Shown here: positions 30,296 to 41,546 of the stretch, piece by piece
Numbering within the stretch: position 1 is the stretch's first letter
Layout: each line of letters starts with the position of its first letter
NCBI GenBank assembly: GCA_021186555.1
Contig: JAJKFL010000011.1
Span: forward strand, 4,904,501-4,968,500
Source of the DNA: Reticulitermes speratus
Lineage: Eukaryota > Arthropoda > Insecta > Blattodea > Rhinotermitidae
DNA length: 64,000 bases
Direction of reading: 5' to 3'
Translations under genes and position numbers: made by a program
The notes under the pieces: generated by a model
The model's database searches: none
What the model was told of the DNA's origin: nothing
What the model saw: the letters and a program-made list of their open reading frames with translations, nothing else

Positions 30296-30578
30296 GTGCT
30301 GGGATGGCTTAGTCGGTATAGCGACTCGCTACAGGATGGACGGTCCGGTGTTTCAACCCCGGTGGGGGCGATATTATCCGGACTCATCCAGACCGATCCC
30401 CGAGGCCCACCCAGTCTCCTGTACAATGGGAATCGTTGTTCTTTCCCGGGGGTAAAGCGGCAGGGGCGTGACGCTGACCACCCACCCTCTTCTAGCGCGG
30501 GGGTCGAGTATGGGTAGAGTTATACCCGTACCTTCTCTGTACCTGTTGGGTATTTAGCAGGACAGCTTTACCTTTATC
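30296..30578 (+). mobile_element. SINE-D with TSD
   Basis: Head GCTGGGATGGCTTAGTCGGT, degraded B box GTTTCAACCCC, body CCCACCCAGTCTCCTGTACA and CCCGGGGGTAAAGCGGCAGG. TSD ATAAATACTTG (30285-30295) and ATAAACACTTG (30579-30589). Confidence 0.88.
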
Positions 30579-30692
30579 ATAAACACTTGCACTGTCGATG
30601 CATTGTAAAATACGTGTATTACGGTGGACATTGCTTTCCTTCTTCTCTAGTCGTTCTACTCATTGCTGAGTGTCGTGACCCCACTGTAACGT

Positions 30693-31025
30693 CTATATTA
30701 GCACATCCTGTATGTAGTGTCGCCATCCTGGACGGTCCTTGGCTTTCCTCAAGGATCGTTGGAGAGGCAGATCAGTGATCCTCTTCACCTGATCTAGCCA
30801 TCTATTAGCAGTCCTTCCTCGTGGTCTTCTGCCTTCAACCTTCCCCTCTATGATAATCTTCTCAAGGTTCTCTCCGTCTCTCTTTACAACATGTCCGAAG
30901 AACTGGAGCATTCTTTTGTTGACAAGGATAGAAAGACGGTTAGGTACTTTCAGTTCTTCCATGATTGACGCGTTAGTTCTTCTTTCCATCCAGGACACAC
31001 GCAGCATCCTACGCCAGCACCACAT
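30693..31025 (-). pseudogene. LINE reverse-transcriptase C-terminal fragment
   Basis: An intact 110-codon frame starts MWCWRRMLRVSWMERRTN, continues RLSILVNKRMLQFFGHVVKR and GRRPRGRTANRWLDQVKRIT and ends at a stop at 30693. This is the C-terminal segment shared by many insect non-LTR retrotransposon polyproteins, after the reverse-transcriptase fingers and palm, which are absent. The complete protein would nick target DNA and reverse-transcribe its own RNA. The 5' end of the frame is where the copy was truncated, as usual for LINEs; the initial Met is an internal residue of the family. Not functional on its own. Confidence 0.82.
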
Positions 31026-31600
31026 CTCAGAGGCCTTGTTTTCCTACACAACATCAAAAGTAACTCACAAAATAATGTTCACATAAGCTGTATTCAACAC
31101 CTGATCTCCTCTCTCCTATTGAGTACATTCATATAAAGACAAGCGGTATAGTTCTGCGGACAGACGACCAGACCACCACAAGGTGCCGTCCAGTGAAGAC
31201 AAACATATGTCCTGTAGTTCTTTACGAGCACTTCAGACTACATTCACGACTCACTGCGCTCTGAAGCCGAACGCCACAATTAATCGACCTTCCACCACAG
31301 AAACTCTAGTTCGGGCAAGGTCTAATTAAGTGAAGGAATTCTGTTCACAAACATCGCACACACATGCCTTTAATTAATAAACGGTAGCGTGTTTGCAAGT
31401 TCTAAATCATGGCGAAAGAAATATTATTTGTTTGAGCACTGAACTGCCTGCTGGCATTATTGCTAGGCTGTTCCCAGGCCATAATATTGAAGTACCTTCA
31501 ATCCGCAGTTAGCAAATTGCAGTTCTAGAAATGGCTGAGAAGGACAGAGCGGGTGGAAGGGAATAGGTTCAGAGGTGCTGATGCTTGTGGGAAAGCCGGT
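31026..31600. other. No recognisable feature
   Basis: Unique sequence; degenerate monomers of the 34-bp array may begin before 31620. Confidence 0.45.
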
Positions 31601-31619
31601 GCACAACTGTTGACAGACA

Positions 31620-32436
31620 CACAATAAACAGGTACTCAAAAGATGTCTGTTAAAACAATAAACAGGTACACAGCTGCTGGCTGTTATACATTAAACAGTA
31701 CTCAACTATTGACATTTGCAAAGGGAACTGCTAAAAGCTGCTGACAGAGTAAAGAGGTACAAAACTGGTGACAGTTATAAAATAAACTGGTAGGCAACTG
31801 CTGACAGAATAAACAGATACAGACAGCGTTGCTGACGGTGCAGGATGAACCGATACTTACCTGCTGACAGGTACACCATTACGGGTACACAAGAGTTAAG
31901 ATTTATGTACTGAACAGGCACAGAGCTGCTGACAGTTGTACAGTGTGAACAGGCGCACAGATACTGACAACTATAGAGTGAACAGGCACAGAGCTGCTGA
32001 CAGTTGTGCAGTGTGAACGGGCGCACAGATGCTGATAATTATAGAGTGAACAGGCACAGAGCTGCTGACAGTTGTGCAGTGTGAACAGGCGCACAGATGC
32101 TGATAATTATAGAGTGAACAGGCACAGAGCTGCTGACAGTTGTGCAGTGTGAACGGGCGCACAGATGCTGATAATTATAGAGTGAACAGGCACAGAGCTG
32201 CTGACAGTTGTGCAGTGTGAACAGGCGCACAGATGCTGACAATTATAGAGTGAACAGGCTTAGAGCTGCTGATAGTTGTACAGTGTAAACAGGCGCACAG
32301 ATGCTGACAATTATAGAGTGAACAGGCACAGAGCTGCTGACAGTTGTGCAGTGTGAACAGGCGCACAGATGCTGACAATTACAGAGTGAACAGGCACAGA
32401 GCTGCTGATAGTTGTACAGTGTAAACAGGCGCACAA
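31620..32436. repeat. Tandem array, 34-bp monomer with 68-bp dimer order
   Basis: From about 31920, two monomer types alternate: CAGAGCTGCTGACAGTTG... and CAGATGCTGACAATTATA..., giving a 68-bp dimer repeated about 7.5 times. To the left (31620-31920), irregular single monomers such as AAACAGGTACACAGCTGCTG remain. This is a small higher-order repeat grown from a degenerate monomeric flank. Confidence 0.92.
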
Positions 32437-33294
32437 AATATGAATGTATCCTTGTTTATGCGATGAAACTGTAGGCAACAATTTTATAAGCCTTTCCCAG
32501 AATTTTCATTACTCGTAACCCTTATTTCCCTGATTTCCTATTTGCCTAGCCCAAACCCTATTTTGTACCTCCCCCTCTTTCCAAAAACCTTCTGTAATTT
32601 GATTTTTTATTTCTCTGAGAGACGCTGACATTTGCTGGCATGATATTGCAGGGAAATTTCTATAGAACAGTGCGCATTTCGGCGTAAACTTTTAGAGAAA
32701 TCTCTCATTATACACTGATTTAGAAAGAACGAAAAATAAATCTCTGATGACAAGCTCTGATGAACAAAATGTACACAAAACTGAGAGGAAACGACTACAA
32801 ACTCCGGATGGGAGTTTAATTCATTGCTGCTATGGTCATTATTTTATTAGTTTCTTTACATATCGAACAGTCAGCACAAGAAGCACCCACTTACACGAAC
32901 TATTGGAATCTTGAAAAGACACGAGAAAAGCTTATACTTCTTTAGCAGGAGAAAGCTGCATTAGCTACTAAAATACAGCCCACGTTTACATGACTCGTAA
33001 TTTGTTTATCAGTTAATTTCATAAGCACATTTATACATTTTAAACAGAATTTAACAACGTAGATTCGAAAACCAGACAGACAGGAGATGCAGTACAAGGC
33101 TTATTTGTACCTACAATAAGGTTCACAGAACCATTAATCAGCTTGGCATCGTGACTTGTACTACAAAGAAGCCTGGCCATTATCGCATCGCGATATAGCG
33201 TGTTTACTGTGCAGACTTAAGACCAAACGCATTAATCTTTTCCCTCCATATTTGTACCGCCATCTTTCACGTTGAGGCTCTTTATGACGTCCGT
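32437..33294. other. No recognisable feature
   Basis: AT-rich unique sequence with no ORF of note. Confidence 0.5.
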
Positions 33295-34140
33295 ACTTGA
33301 TGTTGCAATGCCTCCTGCAGTCCAGGCGATTTACGTCACATCAACGGTACCTAAACGCGCAATGCCTCATGTACTCCTGGCGACTTACGTCACACTAACC
33401 GTACCTGAAGACGCAATGCCTCATGTAATCCTGGCGACTTACGTCACACCAACGGTACCTAAATGCGCAAATCCTCATGTACTCCTGGCGAATTATATCA
33501 CACTAACCGTACCTGAACGCGCAATGCCTCATGTAATCCTGGCGACTTACGTCACACCAACCGTAACTGGAATTGCAATGCCTCCTGCAGTCCAGGCGAC
33601 TTACGTCACACCAACGGTACCTAAACGCGCAATACCTCCTGTAGTCCTGGCGACTTACTTCACACCAACCGTAACTGGAACTGCAATGCCTCCTGCAGTC
33701 CAGGCGACTTACGTCATACTAACCGTACCTAAACGCGCAATGCCTCCTGTAGTCCTGGCGACTTACGTCACACCAAACGTATCTAAAAGAGCAATGCCTA
33801 CTGTAGTCCTGGCGACTTACGTCACACCAACCGTAACTGGAATTGCAATGCCTCCTGCAGTCCAGGCGACTTACGTCACAACAACGGTACTTGAACGCGC
33901 AATGCCTCCTGTAGTCCTGGCGACTTACGTCACACCAACCGTATCTAAAAGAGCAACGCCTCCTGTAGTCCTGGCGACTTACGTCACACCAAACGTAATT
34001 GGAATTGCAAAGCCTCCTGCAGTCCAGGCGACTTACGTCACAACAACGGTACCTAAACGCGCAATGTCTCCTGTAGCCCTGGCGACTTACGTCACACCAA
34101 CCGCACCTGAACGCGCAATGATTTCGTGCAGTCCTGGCGA
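33295..34140. repeat. Tandem array, 54-bp unit, about 16 copies, TTACGTCA in most units
   Basis: Unit GCAATGCCTCCTGTAGTCCT, GGCGACTTACGTCACACCAA, CCGTACCTAAACGC. Two alternating variants differ in the linker (GTACCTAAACGC or GTAACTGGAATT) and in TGTAGTCCTGG or TGCAGTCCAGG. Most units carry TTACGTCA, a CRE/bZIP-type octamer. A 327-codon frame of 18-residue repeats spans it because 54 is divisible by 3. Confidence 0.93.
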
Positions 34141-35875
34141 CTCGTACGCTACACTCCATCTTGCTTCCCTAGTTAACATTAGTTGGCATTCCAGTTTTTT
34201 TATTACCGCAGGTAAGTGTTTTAGAACTTTCAAAATTATTCCACTAATTCTTTAAACATCCTCCGTATGCAGCGCAGTAACATGTAACAAACATTAAAAT
34301 ACCCTTCCTAGTTTAAATTAACAAAATCGTGTCGGTACAACACACAAAGAATTGCTAAAGGAAGTCAGACAGCCCGTACTTGGCTTCCTATAACTATACA
34401 CATCAGAGCCATTACAAGACTAGCGTTACTTGCAAACAACAAATATTTCATGCGTAATGTGTAGGCATGTTACAATCCATCTCCACACTAAATGTCACGT
34501 GCTTAGCTCCAATGACATTACGTTCATGTGAAGCTTCGTGAAAACTGGTCAAACGTTTTCCAAACTATAAAATGTAGATACACACAGACATGCACACAAA
34601 CATGGTCACGTCAAGGAATCATTTATTTTATGGAAGAGAGAAAAGTAGGCTATACAGTGGGAGAATAAAAGGGAAGGCACAGAGAGCAAGGAACTGTTGA
34701 AGAATTTGACACGTAGTTTTAAACAGGTGGCAAATTGGAATGACAATATCCTTTAATAAATTAAACGGCTAATAAAGAACATTTGGCTTACTTGTCTAAG
34801 CTTACAAAGAAAAAAGTTATATTCAAATAACAACGCAAGACATCAGGAATTACAGGATTTACACAACACCCCTTCCTACAGGATAGAAAAGTCATCAACT
34901 GTATCTTCATGCAGTCCTACCCAATGCAATCCAAATCTTCAAATAATGCATATATTTTAGGGGAACATTGTTACGTTCGGTAATCAATTCTTTATTTTAA
35001 AACTTAGATCTGAAGGCTGTAACTGCAACATTCTGAAATTGATCAACTTCATTATTTATTGACGTTGTCTCTCACCATCGTGTGTAGTGTCGCTATTTAT
35101 GAGACGTTCTGTACGCTTATGTAATTTGGCGGTGACGTTACGTAGTTTACATGACGTCACTGTCTGTCGGAACGACATACGTGGGACCACATCTTTTATA
35201 AGTCAAGCAAAGTCTGTAAGATTATAAATAATTCGAATGTTATGATAACAACTGCAGTCAGCAGTGGGCTACTCTGATGATCTCAAAAGTACGGTCAACT
35301 AATAATACGGAGACAGGTTTCACACTAGTAGCTGAAAATAGTTAATTATTCTCCGTCACAAAACCGGAAGTCAAATACGTTTCCGCCACGTTGCTACTTA
35401 ATGTTGCACAGAAATGACGTTATGCAAATTTGCGCAGCAATAAATTATGGTGTGACTGAAGGTGGAAAAAGAAGGCTCTTTGAAATTCACCTCCTTTTTC
35501 ATCCAATTATTTTGCCATTATATCTAATTACAAAAATAAGAGCATCGTTACAGACGTTCTTTCTTCTTTACGTCTCTACATTTCAGCAGCCTTCCTATCC
35601 CCACACTCCAAAACTGCACAGTATTCTGGTCCACACCTTTCTATACTCGCTTCCGCTCCGTTTTACATACTGTATTGTCTTATCATTTTTGGTCTCTCAC
35701 TTCTCTTTTATTCTCAGAGAATTAGTCACTTTGCCAACTTATATTCTACACATCGGTGCAATAATTAGCACCATCTGGAAATTCGGAGTTCTCGAGATTG
35801 ATCATTGTCCGGGAAAAGATTTATTTGCGTAGTTTCTGGGCTTCTTCAGTCGCTCGAAACAAATCATGGGATAAA
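34141..35875. other. No recognisable feature
   Basis: Largest stretch without a recognised element. A 143-codon plus ORF (35401-35832) is hydrophobic but matches nothing I know. TGACGTCA and TGACGTTACG occur near 35130-35160. Confidence 0.5.
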
Positions 35876-37276
35876 ACCGGTAGTACCATAAATCATGGGG
35901 TAGTACCGACAGTACCATAAATTATGGGACAGTACCGACAGTACCATAAATTATGGTACAGTACCGACAGTACCATAAATTATTGGACAGTACCGACAGA
36001 ACCATAAATTATGGGACAGTACCGACAGTACCATAAATTATGGGACAGTACCGACAGTACCATAAATTATGGGACAGTACCGACAGTACAATAAATTATG
36101 GGACAGTACCGACAGTACCATAAATTATGGGACAGTACCGACAGTACCATAAATTATGGGACAGTACCGACAGTACCATAAATTATGGGACAGTACCGAC
36201 AGTACCATAAATTATGGGACAGTACCGACAGTACCATAAATTATGGGACAGTACCGACAGTACCATAAATTATGGGACAGTACCGACAGTACCATAAATA
36301 ATGGGACAGTACCATAAATTATAGGACAGTACTGACAGTACCATAAATTATGGGACAGTACCAACAGTACCATAAATTATGGGACAGTACCGACAGTACC
36401 ATAAATTATGGGACAGTACCGATAGTATAATAAATTATGGTACAGTACCAAAAGTACCAGACATGATGGTGTAGTGCCGGTAGTACCCTAAATTATTGGA
36501 GAGTACCGACAATACCCTAAACTATGGGATAGTACTTGTAGTACCATAACTTATGGGATAGTACCGAAAATACCCTATATTATGGGGTAGCACCGGTAGT
36601 ACCACAAATTATGGGGTAGTACCGACAGTATCCTAAATTATGGGGTAGTACTGGTAGTACAATAAATTATGGAATAGTGCCGACAGTACCCTAAACTATG
36701 GGATAGTACTTGTAGTACCATAAATTATGGGATAATACTGACAATACCCTATATTATGGGGTTGTACCGACAGTAAGTCTAAAATATGGGGTAGTACCGG
36801 TAGTACAATAAATTATGCAATAGTGCCGACAGTACCCTAAACTATGGGATAGTACTTGTAGTACCATAAATTATGGGATAATACTGACAATACCCTATAT
36901 TATGGGGTAGTACCGACAGTAACCTAAATTATGGGGTAGTACCGGTAGTACAATAAATTATGGAATAGTGCCGACAGTACCCTAAACTATGGGATAGTAC
37001 TTGTAGCACCATAACTTATGGGATAATACTGACAATACCCTATATTATGGGGTAGTAACGACAGTAGCCTAAATTATGGGGTAGTACCGGTAGAACAATA
37101 AATTATGGAATAGTGCCGACAGTACCCTAAACTAAGCGACAGTACTTGTAGTATCATAAATTATGGGATAATACTGACAATACCCTATATTATGGGGTAG
37201 TAACGACAGTAGCCTAAATTATGGGGTAGTACCGGTAGAACAATAAATTATGGAATAGTGCCGACAGTATCCTAAA
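35876..37276. repeat. Tandem array, 29-bp unit, homogeneous then higher-order
   Basis: Unit GGGACAGTACCGACAGTACC plus ATAAATTAT. The left part (to about 36420) is near-uniform. The right part is built of diverged monomers recurring in the same order: markers GATAGTACTTGTAGTA at 36527, 36701, 36847 and 36992, with the equivalent at 37137, lie 174, 146, 145 and 145 bp apart, so a five-monomer block (145 bp) has been repeated. Confidence 0.95.
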
Positions 37277-37667
37277 ATGTGATATATGTGATACTGAACA
37301 CAACACGTGTGTTTGTTCAGTCTACATTCTTTTGTTCTACACTACAGATTCTTACACGAAACGCTTCTCTGCCTACATAACACGGAAATTAAACTTTCTA
37401 TTAGGAATCACAGCGGCAGTCAAAAAAGTACGGCCATTCTTATAGCCAGAAGGTTGATAACCGTGTTTACCAGAGTCCAAACAACTGGCCCCTGTCCTGA
37501 GCTAGAAGAATCCAGGCCAAACCCGCATATCCTATTTCTCTAAGGCTAAAAGTAACATTATCCTCGCATCTATACCACCCAAGTTCTCTTCATAATTAAC
37601 GTTTTCCTACTCAACATATTGTGCATCTCACCTCTTCCTTTTTAGGAACCTCAACCTTCATTCCTAT
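37277..37667. other. No recognisable feature
   Basis: Unique sequence with a 78-codon ORF, not recognised. Confidence 0.5.
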
Positions 37668-37720
37668 TAATTAGTTATTTATTCCAACAAATGCACTACA
37701 CTATTTTAGTGTTTTCTTGT

Positions 37721-37761
37721 CCCTACACATGTTTCGGCACTTATAGTGCCATCTTCAGGGG
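37721..37761 (-). ncRNA. Hammerhead ribozyme candidate, left arm
   Basis: On the minus strand: CCC (37759-37761) with GGG (37721-37723), CUGAAGA (37752-37758), stem II GGCACT/AGTGCC (37736-37750), GAAA, ACATGTGT for stem III (one G-U pair), cleavage expected after GUA. The core is intact. Confidence 0.62.
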
Positions 37762-38164
37762 TGTCGTCGAGAGTTCATAATCTTCATAATCTTCAATGCA
37801 TCAAATTCACTTTCACAACTTATACTTACTGTAAGTCACTATCACTCAGTATCGCTTATCTTCCTGTTCGTAGTGATTAGCTTATCTTGTTTGTTGTTTT
37901 ATTAATATGAATCATTAAAACTTAACAACTTTTAATATTTTATATTATGACTATCTTCAAATTCAAAGGTTATAGTGATTCATTTTAATAAAACAACAAA
38001 AAAGATAAGCTAATCACTACGAACAGGAAGATAAGTGATACTGAGTGACAGTGACTTACAGTAAGTATAAGTGATACTAAGTGATAGTGACTTACAATAA
38101 GTATAAGTTGTGAAAGTGAATTTGATGCATTGAAGATTATGAAGATTATGAACTCTCGAAGACA

Positions 38165-38205
38165 CCCCTAAAGATGGCAATATAAGTGCCGAAACATGTG
38201 TAGGG
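38165..38205 (+). ncRNA. Hammerhead-like motif, right arm, mutated core
   Basis: CUAAAGA (38168-38174) has A for the invariant G5. Stem II GGCAATATAAGTGCC has one mismatch. GAAA and ACATGTGTA are as in the left arm. Predicted inactive. Confidence 0.6.
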
Positions 38206-38262
38206 ACAAGAAAACACTAAACTAGTGTAGTGTATTTGTTGGAATAAATAATTAATTAATTA

Positions 38263-39350
38263 CTGAAATGCACGGTACAGATAATATAAACTTCATTCCT
38301 ATATTCATAGAATACGCCAGGTCCGAGGTCCTGTATAACATTGGTAACAATTAGTTTATTTAGTGTAAGGTGGTGGTAAGCCCCATTCCTACCTCGAAGC
38401 TGGAGGACCAACTCTTGTCGGCCTTCCATGACATTTATTTAACATACTGAAGGTTACTCTCTACATCTGAACGCTGTCTAGAACACGGGTATCCACAGGA
38501 GACGCCATGCTGTGGTGACAAGAGACAGTCAGCTTCTTTAAAGAGTTTTTGCATTCATTCTTCAAAGTCTGATTAGTCCGTAACTTCCATGCCAATCCAC
38601 ACATACACAAAATGATTCTTAAAGATATTCTTATTCCAATGAATAAGAAATTATTTCTGTATTGTCTGATATCACAAATTTACCGAAACATTTAGCAGCT
38701 GACCTTACTGGGTAAATTTTAGCGAGGTCTACTCTTTAAAACAGGGATATCAGTTGATATTGATAAGTCGATACCGTATAATATCGGGAAAAATTTTCGA
38801 CATCGGTATGAATGCAACGTATATATAAAGTTATTATTATTATTACTGGTAAGTATATTAGTACTAAAAATTCATTATTTTTAAATTACTATTACACAGT
38901 TATTACAATTTTTCAACCGCGGCGTAATGCATACTTTTGCGTCCAGATTTGAAATCAGCATATCATAATTCATTTAAAAGTTTCGCTGTCATTAGGTTGT
39001 TATAACTTCGTTTATTTGTGTAATTAATATTCAGTACAGCACAGCTCGGTAACAGCAGGTCACCGCAGTTGCATTTTTATTGTGTTCAAATAGGCATATT
39101 GAAAAGATTGCCTTTTTTCAGCTCCATTCAATATGCAACAAAGCATTGTGAAAGTATTCATTTGGGAGAGTTACATAAAAACATCTGGGGTTTTCAGGGC
39201 ACAAAAGCACTTTGTAAGTAAAAATGGCAATAAATGCGTTTCTCAGGGAATATCAACAATCGTGAAAAGCCTACAAGCAAATGACATATTACTCTCCATG
39301 TAAATTTTCCTGAACCACACAATGATGAAAATTTCCATCAATATTATAAT
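38263..39350. other. AT-rich, no recognisable feature
   Basis: No ORF above 60 codons and no element ends seen. Confidence 0.5.
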
Positions 39351-39486
39351 ACCATTGGAAGAGTTAATTTCTACACCAACTTATGCACATAATCATATAG
39401 TATTATTATATACTATAATACTATAATCATATAATACTATATGATTATGTGCATAAGTTGGTGTAGAAATGAACTCTTCCTATGGT
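39351..39486. repeat. Near-perfect hairpin with about 54-bp arms
   Basis: ACCATTGGAAGAGTTAATTT...GCACATAATCATATAGTATT pairs with AATACTATATGATTATGTGC...AACTCTTCCTATGGT across an AT-only centre of about 25 bp (TATACTATAATACTATAAT). Mismatches are few. Ends carry no hammerhead core. Unclassified foldback. Confidence 0.85.
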
Positions 39487-40352
39487 GATAAGATGCACGG
39501 TAAATACAATATAACAATTATAATACCAGTTTCTTCAAAGAGATACCTTTCTTTCTGAACACGCCGTAGGACCAGTTTCATAAGCCAGGTTTCTTTTTGA
39601 AAGCAATACAAGTTCACTTTCTCTACATGTTCCAAAAGCAAAGTATATAGCCATAATATAAAGTTACTTGTAAAGTTAGATGTCAACTTAACGGATGGAT
39701 TTTGGAGGTACGTTTTGTTCGTAATGCGATCTTAACAAGTTCCAGTTTCTCAATATACATGTTAATACAAAAGGAGCAAATCCTAACATCTTTCATTTCT
39801 TCCATAACAAAGCTCTGGCAACCGAGCAACGAGAACTTTATTAGTAAGTTTTGGATGCCTGAGGGTTGTCGCGTACGGCATGCTACGCCAGTGTCTTCCT
39901 CAAGACGGGCGCTGTTCTTCTGCAGTTCCATGCTGCAGTGTTTACCGGGCACATCTTCTGAATGCAGTCACCTGTGGTTAATGCTATCACCTTCACTATC
40001 ATATCGCACATGTCCTGTATCTGTCACTAGAGATATCGTAAAAGGTTTTGGCCAGTAAATATAAAATCTGTCTTAATTACTCAAAGCCTGATAATCGGAA
40101 GGCCATTCATTATAGAAAATTCGAACAGACGTTTCACTTCCTGAGGAGGAAGACATAAGTATATAATCAAAATGTGCAACGCAAATAAAAGAGCTAGGCA
40201 ATGACTTCAAGCCTGAGCTGCCTAATTTAAAACACTTAAAAATTCTAATTTTAAGTACAAATTGCTGCATGATTTATATATAGACGATATGTAATACAAG
40301 GAAACATAGCATATTTTATGTAGGACTGTATTTAATCAGTCACTAAGGAACG
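39487..40352. other. No recognisable feature
   Basis: Unique sequence; overlapping opposite-strand ORFs of 89 and 118 codons near 39683-40058 are not recognisable. Confidence 0.5.
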
Positions 40353-40360
40353 GACGCTTT

Positions 40361-40643
40361 GGCCGTGCCATGGCTCAGGCGGTTACTCGCCGGCCTCCAA
40401 TTGCGGAGGCCCGGGTTCGATCCCGGGTCAGTTCATGTGGGATTTGTGGTGGACGAAGTGGCACTGGGACAGGTTTTTCCCCGAGTACTTCGGTTTTCCC
40501 TTGTCAATTTCATTCCACCGGTGCTCCAATACACGAAAGAAAAATAATAATCATCTTCATCTTCATCACAGGGTTGCACAGTAAGCCTCAAGGCTGCGGG
40601 TGCGTCCGTAGCATCCGCTGCGGGGCCCTTCAGAAAAAAAACC
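40361..40643 (+). mobile_element. SINE-A, full length with TSD
   Basis: Head GGCCGTGCCATGGCTCAGGC, B box GGGTTCGATCCCGGG, full body, CATCTTCATCTTCATCACAG expansion and A-rich end. TSD GACGCTTT at 40353-40360 and 40644-40651. Confidence 0.93.
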
Positions 40644-40694
40644 GACGCTTTAAAGGTACACAACAAGTGAATACCATACACAAATGTTCATATC

Positions 40695-41546
40695 GTGTCC
40701 CTCCTGTTGCTAGCACAGGTTGATACCCTGTGTCCCTCCTGTTGCTCGCACAGGTTGATACACTGTGTCCCTCCTGTTTCTTGCACAGGTTGATACACTG
40801 TGTCCCTCCTGTTGCTCGCACAGATTGATATACGGTGTCCCTCCTGTTGCTTGCACAGGTTGATACACTGTGTCCCTCCTGTTGCTCGCACAGGTTGATA
40901 CACTGTGTCCCCCCTGTTGCTCGCACAGATTGATATACTGTGTCCCTCTGTTGCTTGCACAGGTTGATACACTGTGTCCCTCCTGTTGCTCGTGTCCCTC
41001 CTGTTGCTCGCACAGGTTGATATACTGTGTACCTCCTGCTGCTTGCACAGGTTGATACACTGTGTCCATCCTGTTGCTCGCACAGGTTGATATACTGTGT
41101 CCCTCTGTTGCTTGCACAGGTTGATACACTGTGTCCCTTCTGTTGCTCGCACAGGTTGATACACTGTGTCCCTCCTGTTGCTCGCACAGGTTGATACACT
41201 GTGTCCCTCCTGTTGCTCGCACAGGTTGATACACTGTGTCCCTCCTGTTGCTCGCACAGGTTGATACACTGTGTCCCTCCTGTTGCTCGCACAGGTTGAT
41301 ACACTGTGTCCCTCCTGTTGCTCGCACAGGTTGATACACTGTGTCCCTCCTGTTGCTCGCACAGGTTGATACACTGTCCCTCCTGTTGTTTGCACAGGTT
41401 GATACACTGTGTCCCTCCTGTTGCTCGCATAGGTTGATACACTGTGTCCCTCCTGTTGCTTGCACAGGTTGATACACTGTGTCCCTCCTGTTGCTTACAC
41501 AGGTTGATACACTGTGTCCCTCCTGTTGCTCGCACAGGTTGATACG
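40695..41546. repeat. Tandem array, 35-bp unit, about 24 copies, abutting a transposase relic
   Basis: Unit CACAGGTTGATACACTGTGT plus CCCTCCTGTTGCTCG, with local deletions near 40990 and 41370. All three minus-strand frames stay open through most of it (239, 301 and 322 codons) because a stop-free 35-bp unit cycles the frame every repeat. The minus-strand frame of the neighbouring transposase runs straight into the array. Confidence 0.96.

Larger units (their letters stand above)
37668..38262. mobile_element. Large Penelope-like foldback (about 595 bp)
   Basis: Two arms of roughly 250-290 bp read from ATTCCAACAAATGCACTACA inward at the left and outward as GTATTTGTTGGAATAAATAA at the right. 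Each arm has a hammerhead-like motif and the TGCATTTGTTGG signature at its outer end. The right arm has a 36-bp duplication (AAGTGATACTGAGTGACAGT and AAGTGATACTAAGTGATAGT, starts 36 bp apart) present once at the left. An AT-rich loop of about 90 bp separates them. No coding frame. Confidence 0.8.

Noticed and set aside
33272-34255. 327-codon open frame
   Set aside because: Lies on the 54-bp array; 18-residue repeats follow from unit length, and the opposite strand is also open for 146 codons.
35401-35832. 143-codon hydrophobic frame
   Set aside because: No family recognised; hydrophobicity alone in AT-rich DNA is not evidence of a membrane protein gene.
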